A stretch of 64,000 nt of DNA, taken from the NCBI GenBank assembly GCA_033002965.1, contig JAURVB010010314.1:20043-84042 (forward strand), read 5' to 3'. Position 1 is the first letter of the stretch. Every line of letters begins with the position of its first letter. The stretch comes from Piper betle. Its lineage: Eukaryota > Streptophyta > Magnoliopsida > Piperales > Piperaceae. The position numbers and the translations under genes were made by a program. Below, in pieces: positions 12,289 to 24,640 of this stretch. The notes under the pieces were generated by a model. It was not told the DNA's origin. It worked only from the letters and a program-made list of their open reading frames with translations, and ran no database searches.

Positions 12289-12455
12289 TTAGTAAGAGCT
12301 GCTTATCACCCTATAAGTATGAGTTGTAATCTCGTTTGAGAATAAGCAAAAAATATTCAAGTGTTTCTTTTTCTGAGATAAGGAATAAGCCCCTTCAAGA
12401 GCAATTGAGACTAGTGATCTCAGTTTAGATTCCATTAGAAACCTAACGTGTTAAC
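12289..12455 (+). mobile_element. Reina-type LTR, right part
   Basis: Continues the LTR begun at 9023. It holds CACCCTATAAGTATGAG, a TATA-like box, then GAATAAGCAAAAAATATTC and CTTTTTCTGAGATAAGG, a typical short Reina-style R/U5. Joining the two parts without the insert and one TSD copy gives about 290 bp, a plausible size for that lineage. The right end (GTTAACA near 12455) is approximate. Confidence 0.5.
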
Positions 12456-13933
12456 ACACCCGTACCAATGTACGCTAGTTCTAACCAGCTCAACAGACAT
12501 GTTGTGCTAGAGGGTTTAAAGTATCCAACCTAAGCAACGGCCGTTACCCTAGCAACCCAGGCCTGTCTTAACATCTCACTTGATCACTTGTGGTTTACCA
12601 TATGGATTTTGTGGATCGCTAGAACATCTTCCTATCAGTTTAAATGTGGAACACATCAACTCACCTAAGTGCACAATTATTTGTTAATTAAACCAAGCAC
12701 CTAGGCATCCATGTACACACGTGCACATATGGCCTATAGTTAGTACCTTTATTTTCACATGTATTTTTAGCTATTAAGGCACAACCCTAGGGATCAAAAG
12801 GCCAATAACTCAGTTTCGTTTTTCTATGGTGATTTCTATGCTGAAGTCAACCTAGGTAACGAACTTAGCCAGTTTTACTTAGTTTTCCGTGTCTTAAGGA
12901 GTTGACCACTTAGAATTCAAAGAGGCAAAGGACTTACTTTTATAAGAGTTACATACCAAGACTAACTAGTTAGGGTAACTAGTTAGTCACAATGGTAGAA
13001 TTTAACTAAGTGTCAAGGATGGTTTACAGAGTTTAATCAATCGAGTTTAGTCTTGCTTGCTTATTGTTGATTATAAGTAGTGAACTCGTTACCTTGTATG
13101 AGATACTAAGCATATAATGTTTGCCTCTATGCAGGTACGGGAGCATATGAGCGATGGGCTGGAGACTCTCAGCATTAATTATAGTGTTATTTTATTGCTT
13201 AGTATTTTATTAGTGGACTGTTGTGGAGACTGGTATTCTATTAATATTATATTTTAAGGGCATAAAGACTACATATTAGGGATATTGCTATAACATGATC
13301 AATAGACTTATTAGTATTATTCTGTTTGTGTTTTCTTGGATAATTTTATACAAATGTTATGTATATGTGTTTAAGAGATAACTTATTTAAAGTTTTTAAA
13401 AAGGATTATGCATGTTAGAATTGAGGCGATTACAAATCCTTTGCTTTACTGCATTCACCATCCCCAATGTAGCTCTTAAATGTAAAGTGCATGAAGTAAT
13501 GTACAATATAAGAAATACAAGTCAGAGTTTGATCTCACAAAAGCTTCAATGATTAGGAAAGCTATACTAAATCAATCCCAATTCATTAAAATAACCAATT
13601 GATTTAGAAAGAAAATAAGATGTTATTGACTAGACAACTAGCAAGAGGAAAATTCAAATTCTATAGTTCTCAGACCTAATAATATGAATTAATAAAGTAA
13701 ATAATGATTGATTAATTGTCCATCTATTCGTTCTTAATAATTTTGAAATGAAACTACACTTACTATGGACTGTATTTTAATGAAGTACTTCTAAATCAAA
13801 CCCAAATATATATATATTTTCTGAAGGTTGCTAATTGTAAAGAGCTAATTAAGATAACACATCAAATAAATTCAATCCCCACAAAATTTGTGTACCCCAA
13901 AGTAGATCAATGTTGGACAAGTAATAGCAAAAG
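12456..13933. other. Unassigned; probable LTR end at 13434
   Basis: No gene seen. The stretch ends in a possible plus-strand LTR terminus, GAGGCGATTACA, at 13434. Upstream sequence (GCAGGTACGGGAGCATATGAGCG near 13132) resembles the R/U5 part of large plant LTRs. 13435-13933 is AT-rich with no motif I recognise. Likely very old transposon DNA. Confidence 0.3.
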
Positions 13934-16900
13934 TGTAACACCTCAATTCAGTTTGTGGCCCACCTGAATCACGACATTAAACTTGTTCAACTATTCATTA
14001 GACTACCAAATCAGACTAACTACACAGAAAAAAATGTTAACCCTTAAAGAGGCTTAAGATAGAAAGTCTTACAAAAGCTACTAATTATGCATGCATATCA
14101 CATACTATAGTAGTGCTCTAAGATTTAAGGTCAACCAAAATGGTCACCTGAGTTGTAAAAGAGGCACACCCCCCACTAGAACCAAGGGGTGGGAACTTTA
14201 AAGTAATGCCACTGAGATTCATGCTTGAATCAAATGCTTGGATCATTTTTTATTCTTAGTTTTATCCTTATAAAAGAGTATAGAAGGGTTAGGTTGCCTA
14301 ATTCATATACCCTTGACTAAAAGAGTAAAGTAAGCATAAGGCCTACTTTAGGTGTTAAGGTATCATATCTTAACACCTGGTCTTCATAGAAACGCTTCAT
14401 GCGGTATGAAATGTTAGCTATTCTGGTCCACGCTTTTCAACAATCACAAACAACAGCTGCACCCGCAAAGGTTTAGAGTATTTGGCATTGCTCCTCATCA
14501 GTACCTGGACTTTGGAGCTTAAGTATACCTTGGGGAAGAATGTTTGTAACATGTCTGCAAGCTTATCACGCTGCATAAAACTATTAGTCACATAATCAAA
14601 GTAACCATCACACAAATGCGCTAGTATACCAACAAACCATAAGTACTATGGAAACCACTATACATCATACAGATTTAGGCGTGAGCCATCAGCAATTATA
14701 TATCGATAAACATAAGGAGTTATGCCGAAATACATAATATATTATAGCACTTAATCAACATAGAGCACAAGAATCACCCCCACCTCTATGAGCCACTCAA
14801 TTGGTCAGCCTGTGCCTACCGATGTAAGGAAACATACCTAAATATAAAATAAAAAAACATCAATAATGAAAAGATCACCAAATCGACATATAAATAGTAA
14901 AATGATGAAAATGGCTAATGGATGGCTTAAACACTCATGGGAAATCTTAAAACTTCCAAAAATTCTCACAAGTTTATAACAAATAGGAGAGACACTCTTG
15001 GACCTTTTACATAACATTGGCCAACTAAGAAGCTCAGCAAAACATACATTTGAACCGAATACACTCTCATTGTCTTCTGTTCGATGCCCACCATGGTACT
15101 TTGATGGCTAGAAACTAGTTGTTAGTGCTGCAATTTCTAGAAACTCATTGTATTTGAATACATGACATAGAGGGCTTGGGTGGGGATCTTATACTATATT
15201 TGCGGATCTTGAGTTGGAAAAGTCATCAAGGTATCTTATCTTTTAAGTTTTCTTAAACTTGCAAAAAGTTGACTAAATGGCCCAATTTTAATGGGATCTA
15301 ATAAAATACCACTAACTCGTCCTATTGTAAAACTTGACTAAACATAATTAAGGAGACAAACAAAAAAGTAAGCATAGGGAAACCTAGGACGACAAGCTAA
15401 CTCCGTGCACCCTAGAATAATATGCAACTAATCAAACTTGACTCATGCACACTAAGCATGTAAATCGTTACAAAGCCTCGCATCATGCATATACACACAT
15501 GATTAGTTCTAAATACCTTAGCTAATCAATTATATCCTAATTACTATTAGGTTGATTAATGACCATTAGAGAGGCTTAAGGGTTCTGATAGTGTTATATA
15601 GACTAAACCCTAATGAACTCACTAATCAAGGAAAGATCTCAAATAATGCACATACAACAACTCACTAATTGAGTAAAGCCGTAAATCATGCACATAAACA
15701 TGATTAAGCTTAACATTGTACTTAAGGTAATTAATAACATATTAATTACTATTAAGTTGCTTAATATCAATTAAGAAGGCTTAAGAGTTTTCATTTACAT
15801 ATAATTAAACGAAACCCCTAATCAAACGGTAATTCTTGTTTTACAAAAGCTGCATTATTTAGACAAATTTTCTAACATCCTAGATGGGCTTAGATTTAGC
15901 TAAATTTAATGGCCTTATGTATAATGTTCTATGACATAAACTTCATTTTTATGGTGGGATGGCATGTTGATTTTAATGGGTTTATAAGCCCATCTATCTA
16001 TCGGTTCCCGGATCTTGGTTATACATCTACATTAGTGGGTGGGCTTCTAGCAGGTGTAAATTTTAGGCAAAGTTTTTGGGCTCCTAATATCATGAGCCTA
16101 ATATCCATAAAATATGGGGCCCAAAAGCTACTGGGCCGTCCTAGAGAATGTTTGGATAATAGGTCTATAATACTGGATTTTTGGACTTGGCATGCTCATG
16201 ATGGGAAGAAAAATCCTAATGGGCCTTGTACATGTACATTGGGTTAAACCCCACTTAATTATATATGTTTTTTATGCCCTTAATGAAGTCATTTTAGTAC
16301 GAAATTTAATTGAGAAGTAGGTAACTCCTACATCTACATATTAAGAAATCCATTCAAATAAATGCAAACTACATAGAGACATAAAATCATACAAGCTACG
16401 TCATAGATCGGGCATGTTTACAGGGCAACTTTTACATAAACATTCTAATGTAATCAAGGCATGATATGGAAAGTATATAAAATATGCATAGATCAAAATC
16501 TACTTGAATCAGGAGAAAAATGAAATAAAGATAGCATTTTTTGAGATAATACTCGTGAGATATTATAGATCTATATAATTTAGGTCATGGATGGTGAGGT
16601 ATAATAGCATATAAGCATGTAAAGATCATAACTCATTGTACATATGCAAAAAAATGTGAAAATAAGCTTAAATTAAACTAGAAACTCTAAGCCAAAACCT
16701 AGAGCAAGCTACTCACGCCAAGCATGCACGAACAACAAGCCATGCACAAGGCAAACTAAAGAAAGAAACCATTGAAGACACACAAACCACCGAGGAAGGA
16801 AGCCAAGGAAAAAGGAGTTTCCAAGAATTTTAATGGATGGTTTACAGCTCCTATTGGTGCTGGATGAGGCTAGGAGGAGAAGAGCAAGCTCAGGAAGTTG

Positions 16901-17402
16901 AGAAGATGAAGGAGGGAGTGGAGGGAAAGAGGGGTAGAAGCGCAGAGGAAGGGTTGTTCTAAAATTTGAAAATAGGCCAGCACAAGGCCACTAGCTAGGT
17001 GCAAGGGCACTTGGAGTCAGGAAAACCACACTGGTCAATCAGGGGCTGTTGCCCACCAATCACAAATGGACAGGTGTTGGAGCAAGGGCGCTCTCCCAGC
17101 TCAAAGGTGGCCTTGGACAGCAAGGGTGCTGGCGTAAAGTTCCCAAAACCCTAATTACTCGATCTGAAACATGATGCAACGCACTACAAGTGTACACCAA
17201 TGCACATGAGATGATTCTAGACTTTATTTACTACCTATAAAATTCCCGCAAAAGAAGGGAAAGGCAGAGACGTACACTTGTTTGACTAGAAATAACTATC
17301 ACAGTGACGACTCGTGCCTTGGCGTGCATACAACATACCATAATACATAGCGTATAAATGACTAATAACACCTTACATAAATTTCTTGGCTCTAATCATA
17401 CT
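13934..17402 (-). other. Old LTR-like DNA (minus strand) without a recognisable gene
   Basis: At 13934 the plus strand reads TGTAACACCTCAATTCAG, the complement of the GAATTGAGGTGTTACA end of LTR family F, so an LTR end on the minus strand is likely. Inside are two similar AT-rich segments (about 15500-15620 and 15690-15830, sharing TAATTACTATTA and GGCTTAAG) and a purine/GC-rich block (16730-17160) like the leaders of the other LTRs. An open frame at 15909-16247 has no recognisable domain. The right limit is set by the next LTR at 17403. Confidence 0.3.
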
Positions 17403-18874
17403 TGAACTGTGAGTAAAACCATCATGCTAACGGCTTGGATTTTATAGAAAGTCTTTAAATAATCAAAGTAATAAAGGAATTATCACTAAGCACATCGAGC
17501 TGTAATTTATTCAATGTCACACGCTTTGGAAATCAAGTCAATCCAAAAACAAGTGGTTGAATTAATTACAACTTGCATAACTAGTTCATGTGTGACTAAG
17601 TAAAACACTCAAATCTAAATCAATTGAAGATTCAAACTTTGGCAAACAAGACTAACCATGCTACAATTCTAATTTATTTATAACTTACTAACTCAATACC
17701 TTAGCAAATAAGTCAAAATCATAAGTATTAAGTTGAGTAAGCACAAGTACAACAATGATGAAGCAACCAAGAGAGTGGAAAATGATGCACAATACACAAG
17801 AATCTTGATAGTTGTTCAAAACTCCTACTTCACTTACCTATCCATTCCATGTCTTATTGAAAGGTTTGTCTTCGCTTGCTTCATTATGACACAAATTATA
17901 TATATTACAAATCAACAGGCCTTATCTTTTAGCCAATGAAACTTGTGTATGCCTTTAACACCCTAGCGGTTTACAACTATAGAAGTAAAGCCCACCCCTC
18001 TTCCAAGCTCCATGAGCTAAGGTGGTTACTTCTTTTCCAAGAGCCAAGGTGCCTCCTTCACAAGTTCAAAAAGCCAGGGAGCCACTTCTCTATCCATGCG
18101 CTAAGAAGCTTACTCCATCCTAATTACTCCCAAGAACCATGGAGCCCACTCTTTCTCTTGCTCTTTCAGGACTGAAGTAGCCTACACCTTCCCAAGTTAT
18201 CCCTTGAGCCAAGGACTAATCTACCTACACGTTTTGGACGCAACCAAGAAGGTATCTTTTCAACCAAGACCTAGGTCTAGATAATCCACTCACACTTCCA
18301 ACACCTTGGAATTTTACATACAAGATTAATACGTAAGCAACAAACTTACAAAGCATTTAGCAAGCTTGTCTTTGGCTAATACAACTTTTAGATAAAAATG
18401 ATGGTTACACGCAATATTATCTGCCATTTCAATGCTCTATGCTTGAAAGCTTTCAAGAGTTCTAAAAACACCCTCAAAGGTCCTATTTATAGTCCAAGGT
18501 CTCCTCTCCAAGAAAAGTAGTCATTTTGCCTTTAAAATTACCACATTATCCTCTCCAATAACTAATTTTTCCAAAATTAGGCCTCAATCATCTACCAATC
18601 GTTTTCCAATCGGCCTTTAGATGTCAGTCGACCATCGATTGTTCACCCAAACTCTTGTTGATTGCTTGAATACACTCAAACTTCAAATTTTGTCATAAGT
18701 CTACCCACAATTGGTTACCGATCAATTTGCTGATTGGTTTGACAAAGTTCTATCGATCATCTAGTGAACTCCACTGAGCTCTCGATTAGTTATAGATTGA
18801 CCTGAAAATGGTTAACCACTTTTAAAAAAATAACTAAGCCTACCCGTTTATATTAATTGTGTCGGGTTATTACA
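17403..18874 (-). mobile_element. LTR, about 1.47 kb, minus strand
   Basis: On the minus strand this begins TGTAATAACCCGACAC at 18874 and has a clear TATA box (ACTATAAATAGGA, 18493-18481) about 380 bp in. On the left, a degenerate tRNA-Met primer-site complement (GGCTCTAATCATA, 17388-17400) abuts TGAACTGTGAG at 17403, suggesting the LTR 3' end. The 17990-18240 part carries several imperfect CCAAG/AGCCAAGG motifs. No protein domain and no TSD were found. Confidence 0.5.
18481..18493 (-). promoter_or_regulatory. TATA box of the 17403-18874 LTR
   Basis: Minus strand ACTATAAATAGGA, a consensus plant TATA box, in the expected part of the LTR. Transcription would run leftward. Confidence 0.5.
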
Positions 18875-19300
18875 CACTCTTTTGATTTGCACGCTTAAGT
18901 TGTCTTATTCTAGTAACACTTTTATTAAGTTCTGGTTTGAATGGAATCTTTTTCCACCCCTTAATCACATTTGTCGGGAAGTCTTACAAAAAATGCTTTA
19001 TGTTGAGAAAGCTTATTTGATTTTATTATTATGATATGTAATTATAAAAAAAATAGCATCTTAGTTTCATCCTTTGGAATAAATTTTCGAGTTTCCAATC
19101 TTTGTTAATTACCCACAAATGAGGTGATCAACAGTAATTACCCGTATTAACACAAAATTTGATTTAAAAATTGTATGTCCTAACAAGTTCTACATGATTC
19201 TACAACAACCTAAATGACATCATGGCAAAAACGTGAGAAAAGGGTGAGAAAACACAAGTACCTTGCATGACAAATGACCTCATTGTGGAGGAGGACAACC
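18875..19300. other. Unassigned AT-rich DNA
   Basis: No open frame, tandem repeat or terminal motif that I can interpret. It separates an LTR from a TRIM-like element. Confidence 0.3.
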
Positions 19301-19748
19301 TGTAACGATCGAGACTAAGTGCAAACTGATAGGCTTAGTTATTTATTAAAAAATGATTAATTAAGTTGAAGATCTTAAGCACATCTACACTAATATATTG
19401 TATCTTACCTCCTGCAGGTATTAGATCTGGGACTAGCTTGAGTAACTAATTGGAGGATATTATATTCTACCTACCATAAGAAAATTCTGACATCAAAATT
19501 CCATTCAATAGCTCTTGGGCATAACTAAATCTGTCTACACAGATCCCCAACATCCAACACAATCCCGGGTTGGCTTTAATATCTCCTGAAGGACCCAGCC
19601 CAAAGTGCATACTGATGCTTGACCATTTCTTCAAAAGTGATAATCAAGTCAAAAATCCTAAACACATCCATACAAATATACTTAATCTTATCCAAATAGA
19701 TATAAGATATGAGACTAACTGGAGAAACTAATTGGAAGATATCATACA
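19301..19748 (-). mobile_element. Second, diverged TRIM type (about 448 bp)
   Basis: Two related segments of 164 and 162 bp (19301-19464 and 19587-19748) enclose a short spacer. The plus-strand order is the same as in the other minus-strand TRIMs: TGTAACGATC or TGAAGGACCC, then TAGGCTTAGTTATTT-like sequence, AAGATCTTAAGCACATC, GGTATTAGATCTGGGAC, and an end near GATATTATA or GATATCATACA. CCTACCATAAGAAAATTC after the first unit equals the polypurine region of the main TRIM. The primer site is degraded (GGCTTTAATATCTCC). No matching TSD is visible. It is clearly apart from the main TRIM family in sequence. Confidence 0.6.
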
Positions 19749-20416
19749 AATCGATCGTTGAAACAAGGCAAAGAAGGTGTCGAGAATTGACGAAGAGGAG
19801 TGGAGAAGGTGAGGAGGAGGAGGATAAGAGGGAGTGACGGCATGGAGGAGTGGAGAAGAGGGGAAGAGTCAAGGGGGTGTAAGATTTTTAAGAAACGCAA
19901 TGTGAAACCAATGCCACAAAGCACGATAATGACCACCACGGTCTTGGTTAGAAAACCCCACATGCTAGTTAATGAGGATTGTAGTATAACTAGCACCACG
20001 ACATTGAATGCGCCAGTGAATAAATTACATACCGTGCGAATGCCGCAGCCTTGGCCCCTCAGTGTCACGACACTGAGTGCTGAAACTACACAAAACTAGG
20101 GCAAATGATCAAGGTGTGAGGGAAAATCATTCAGGGCTAGCTAGGGTAAGCTCTAAGGCACATCTAGGGTCATCAAGGTGCTCCTTAAATGCCATTCCAT
20201 GCAGCTATAACTCTAATAATAAGCTGCGCCATACTCCAAACATGCACGAAAGACAACCTAAAATTGCTAATCTACTAACACATAGCAAAGAGGAGCTAAA
20301 AATAGCTACTAAGCTACATCAAGGGAGCCTCAGTTACTAAATCTGCAACATATGAGCCCTTGCTCCCAAAACTACATACTATAAGATAAAAGCCTCTGCT
20401 ATTGGTGCTCAACTAG
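19749..20416. other. Unassigned; no supported gene
   Basis: Several overlapping open frames occur on both strands (for example 19800-20099 and 20077-20340) but none shows a domain, bias or start context that would support a gene. It begins with a purine-rich GAGGAGG stretch (19790-19870) resembling the GC/purine-rich leaders of the LTRs here. Confidence 0.3.
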
Positions 20417-21118
20417 ATGTATCTAATAGCACTTAGAACCAACACCTTGACTAAATGTACTAACATTAAGCATGTCCCCTGTAGTACATGGGCAGTCAAA
20501 CCGAACTGGCTAATGTTCATATTTATACAAACAACGCACACACCCTCACATCTTTTATATTTCACCTGTCATGGTACTCAAGTGGCAAAAGGAATAGTTA
20601 AGTTAGTGCCACAAATTCTGGAAATGTGTGCGTTATGCAGTACTCTCATACACCGTACTAACTTAGGGTTTGAAGGAGCACTACTGTGGTCCATACATAT
20701 CTCAACGTACTATGTTATTCGTGAAATCAATAAAAATGCATGTACTTATATAATAAGTTTAGGGAAGAGGCTTATATCATATATTTCTGAAGATTCAGTT
20801 CGAAAACTAACAAGGGATCTCATCCTTGCAATTTTATTAAACCTGTGTAGAAACACGACTAAATGGCCCGACATCAGAGAGATCCGTTAAAACACCGATC
20901 ATTTCGTCTTATGTCTAAAATATGATTAAACTCTACACGCAATGAGTCAAGCGGAGAGGGAGCATCTTACAGACCTATGGTCCAAGATCCAAGCTCATCA
21001 ACACTACTACAGTGAGCTCGGACTCCAAAACCTACCATCGAAACCCAGTGCCAAGCAATAGAATACTCATTTGCTCATCAACACTACTACATCTTTATAT
21101 GATGCATGTTTATGGTGT
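20417..21118 (-). repeat. LTR-like repeat K, copy 1, left part
   Basis: Matches copy 2 (about 30960-31590). Shared marks are CAAGTGGCAAAAGGAATAG (20579) against CGAGTGGCAAAAGAAATAG (31065), GGGATCTCATCCTTG, and AAATGGCCCGACAT. The open frame 20417-20890 lies in this repeat; the second copy is interrupted at the same place, so I do not call a gene. Strand is taken from copy 2, which has an LTR-type terminus. The TRIM array interrupts the repeat at 21124. Confidence 0.55.
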
Positions 21119-22356
21119 GTGTTTGTGAGATCCCTCAACTTAGTCCCACATCTAATACCTACTGGGAGAAAATCCTATTTATAAGTGGGAATGGACGATA
21201 CATCTTTAACTTCCGGGGTACCCATTTTAAAGAAATAACTTAGCCCATTATGTTGCACTTTGGGCTGGGTTGTTACAAATGGTATCAGAGCCGACCTGGT
21301 TCAGTGTTAGATAGTGGGATGGACTAGGGACGTTGGCTAGGCTGCCGGTCACGGGCCAGAAAGGTCGTGGGCTGGGGCTAGCAACGGGCCAAGAATAGGC
21401 ATTTCGGGGACGAAATTCCCTAAGGTGGGTGGATTGTGAGATCCCTCAACTTAGTCCCACATCTAATACCTACTTGGAGAAAATCCTGTTTATAAGTGGG
21501 AATAGACTATAGATCTTTAACTTCTGGGGCACCCATTTTAAAGAAATGACTTAGCCCATTACGTTGCACTTTGGGCTGGGTCATTACAAATGGTATCAGA
21601 GCCGACCTGGTTTCGTGTTAGATGGTGGGATGGACTAGGGACGTTGGCTAGGCTGCCGGTCACTGGCCAAAAAGGTCGTGGGCTGGGGTTAGCAACGGGC
21701 CAAGACTAGAAACGTTAGCTAGGTTGCCGGTCACGGGCCAAAAAGGACATGGGTTGGGGCTAGCAACGGGCCAAGAATAAGCATTTTGGGGACGAAATTT
21801 CCTAAGTTGGGTGGATTGTGAGATCCCTCAACTTAGTCCCACATCTAATACCTACTGGGAGAAAATCCTTTTTATAAGTGGGAATGGACTATAGATCTTT
21901 AACTTTCGGGGTACCCATTTTAAAGAAATGACTTAGCCTATTACGTTGCACTTTAGGCTGTGTCATTACAAATGGTATCAGAGCCGACCTGGTTCCGTGT
22001 TAGATGGTGGGATGGACTAGGGCGTTGGCTATGCTGCCGGTCACGGGCCAAGAAAAGGTCGTGGGCTGGGGTTAGCAATGGGCCACGACTAGAAACGTTA
22101 GCTAGGCTGCCAGTCACGGGCTAGAAAGGACGTGGGTTGGGGCTAGAAACAGGCTAAGAATAGTCATTTCGGGGACGAAATTTCCTAAGGTGGGTAGATT
22201 GTGAGATCGCTCAACTTAGTCCCACATCTAATACCTACTGGGAGAAGATCTTGTTTATAAGTGGAAATGGACTATAAATCTTTAACTTCTGGGTACCCAT
22301 TTTAAAGAAATGACTTAGCCCATTACGTTTACTTTAGGCTGGGTCGTTACAGTGTT
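21119..22356 (+). mobile_element. Tandem TRIM array: four LTRs, three internal domains, TSD GTGTT
   Basis: LTRs lie at 21124-21277, 21435-21588, 21817-21970 (154 bp each) and 22200-22351 (152 bp). Each runs from TGTGAGATC to GTTACA or ATTACA. After each of the first three comes AA and then TGGTATCAGAGC, the tRNA-Met primer site. Before each of the last three is a purine-rich tract (usually AAGGTGGGTGGAT). Internal domains are 157, 228 and 229 bp; the longer two carry a second copy of a 71-bp module. GTGTT flanks the whole array on both sides (21119-21123, 22352-22356), so it behaves as one insertion. Repeat K copy 2 near 31575-31600 shows the unoccupied site. It encodes no protein, so it depends on enzymes from another element. 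The end motifs and primer site resemble the TRIMs widespread in dicots. Confidence 0.92.
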
Positions 22357-23260
22357 CATATCATCAATACAACTTAATAGAGAAAACAGTGCTGATAAGC
22401 CTATAACAAAAATCCTAGCATGTAAATCGAGACTTAATAATAGCACAAATAAGAAATAATTAATAATCATTCAATTAAATAAATAAAATAAAATAAACAT
22501 GAACAAAAAATAATATCTATGAATATATACACCATAAATAACAATAATTAATCACATAAGCATTCATAATAGTCAACAAAAATATAAATAATAAGAAATG
22601 AATAATCATGAATAAATAAATAAAATAATTAATAAATAAAGAAAATCACTCATAATATACAAACATGCTAAACAATATGAATATACATCTAAACTAACGT
22701 AGAGGTTCTCGAATTACCAAAAACGGTCAAGAAATGGCCGAAAATAGGTTGAATCGGACCGAACCAAGCTGAACCAACTCGGTCTAGGTTAATTGGAAAA
22801 CTGGGCTGGGTTGACTAGGCAAACATGAACTGGACTTGAACTCGGGCATGTCAGGCGGACTCGGACATGGGCTGGGAGGCTAGTGAGCATGATTCGACAG
22901 GCAAACGTGATGTGGGTAAATGGGCCAGACGGGGCAGCGGTTCCCTTCGCTGGAAACGCCGACGGCGGTGTGGCTGGGGTCATCACCAGTCGGGATTTAT
23001 GGGGGACCAAAGGTAGAAGTGGTGGTGGTGATGATCAGTGGAGTCTAGCCACTAGTGTGGAGATGTCGCTGCCGGCGATTGTGGCCACAACGGTGGTCGT
23101 GGATGGTCTTAAAATAGAGACCTCGGTAAGATGAAGCTTTTCGGGTAGTCAGCTTTGCTAGAGGATAGTCGCCAGTGCCAAAAAATGGGCCAAAAGGGTG
23201 GCAACGGTGGCAGAAATAAACAGCAAAATACCACATAAGGCTGGCTCATAAGGCTGGCTA
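22357..23260 (-). repeat. LTR-like repeat K, copy 1, right part
   Basis: Resumes where the TRIM array ends (CATATCATCAATACAA) and matches 31588-33156 of copy 2. It has an AT-rich section of AAATAA/AATAAT units (22420-22670) and then a GC-rich block (22780-23230) with ACCGAACCAAGCTGAACC. Short open frames on both strands in the GC-rich block (for example 22883-23134) are not supported as genes, because the equivalent block in copy 2 does not keep them. Confidence 0.55.
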
Positions 23261-23736
23261 CATGTTAGACATTGTTATGACAAATACAACACATGCTCAC
23301 ACACATGCGTAACCAGAATATGTAATCATACTCGTCTCTACAAGGAAAGAAGTGAACGTAGTCCATTGTGTGCTCACGATATATGGTGATCTATGGAAAC
23401 TAACCACGATTTCCTCAAGCTATGATGTGGTCTAGAGGTCAAGCTGACCCAACTACATACCCAATCATGCTATGGGATATCCTATGAATCACGAGTGTCA
23501 TAGTGGCAATAGTGTAACCTAGGAAAGATACTAGAGCGATGTACACCTTTGAAGTACAAAAATTTTTGTGTATTGCAGATCTGATCATCATTCCAAAATC
23601 AACAATAAGGCATTGCAAAGGATGGAACCTATAGCGCTAGTGTTATTAGTAAATAGTAGACAAATGATTCTTAATTGAATATTAGTTACAAACATTCTAG
23701 TGGATGGGAATACTTACTCAAAATACTATCACACAT
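23261..23736. other. Unassigned
   Basis: No gene or repeat that I recognise between repeat K and the Athila LTR. Confidence 0.3.
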
Positions 23737-24640
23737 TGTTCGAATAAATTCAACGATGTGCAAGTATATACGGTCGAAATAAGTAATATAATGATAAATT
23801 TAAGTATCGTTCCATAGAGAGATAAATTTCTTTAAATTAATTAAAGAAAATGAAATGAAGAACAAAATAAAAACAATTGACTTAACTAAATCTAAATAAT
23901 AACTTTAAATTAAAGGAGAAGTTAAAATGATAAAACTCGTTCTATAATCGAATTTCCCTTAACATGAATTTAATCTTTATCACATCTTACTCTTAACTTC
24001 TATTTCCTCATATTGTCAATGTAGGATAATTATATGATATGGTGATTCTCGCTCCTTCACACTTATATTATTTTGCCTCAATTTTTACCTCCTTGTGATA
24101 ATTGATTAATCAACAAAATAATGCATTAAGATTCACCTAATAATTGCATATGGTGTTATGTATGTCCCAACCACAACAACAAACAACTCAAACGACTCGT
24201 CGTATGATAAATTATCAAAGACTAATCTAATTAATTTCACCCAAATTCTAATTAAACCTCATGATCTAAGAAATAGGTTATCAATCTACTCTTAGTATTC
24301 AGAACATGATAATTCAAACAATCTAAGTGAATAAAGAGTAAGAGGTTAAAATGAATTCAATTAAACTATGTTAATTTTTATTCTTCTATAGAACAAAGTA
24401 AAGGATTACTTCATAATAAAAACATAAAACATTATAAAAAAGACATTATTCCTCATTATGAAAAGAAAAAGTTAAAACAACTAAAACTACTTCTAAGTCA
24501 AAAGTTGAGATAACTCAAACAACAAATGACCACTCCTTTATATAGAAAATGGATACCCAGGAGGTATAAGAATTTGAGGAAGGATTCCACAACTTGAGGT
24601 GGTCTAATTGATTATGATTTCCGATGATGTTTCCAACTCC
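23737..24640 (-). mobile_element. Athila-type LTR (3' side), minus strand
   Basis: The 3' end is at 23737 (plus strand TGTTCGAATAAATTCAACG). It matches the other LTR at 28720-29290 over CGATGTGCAAGTATATACGG, AATATAATGATAAA, CTTAACATGAATTTAATC and GATCTAAGAAATAGG. A TATA box (minus strand TCTATATAAAGGAG, near 24546-24533) fits the U3/R boundary. The 5' limit, between about 24590 and 24640, is uncertain. Confidence 0.65.

Noticed and set aside
15909..16247. Open frame of 112 codons
   Set aside because: No domain, no relative in the window, and it sits in old LTR-like DNA.
20417..20890. Open frame of 157 codons
   Set aside because: It lies in repeat K; the second copy (near 30920-31400) is interrupted, and no domain or codon bias is visible.
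21124..21277. Cassandra-type TRIM with a 5S rRNA-like promoter in the LTR
   Set aside because: I looked for 5S-like promoter sequence in the 154-bp LTR and saw none. The end motifs resemble common dicot TRIMs, but the interior differs.
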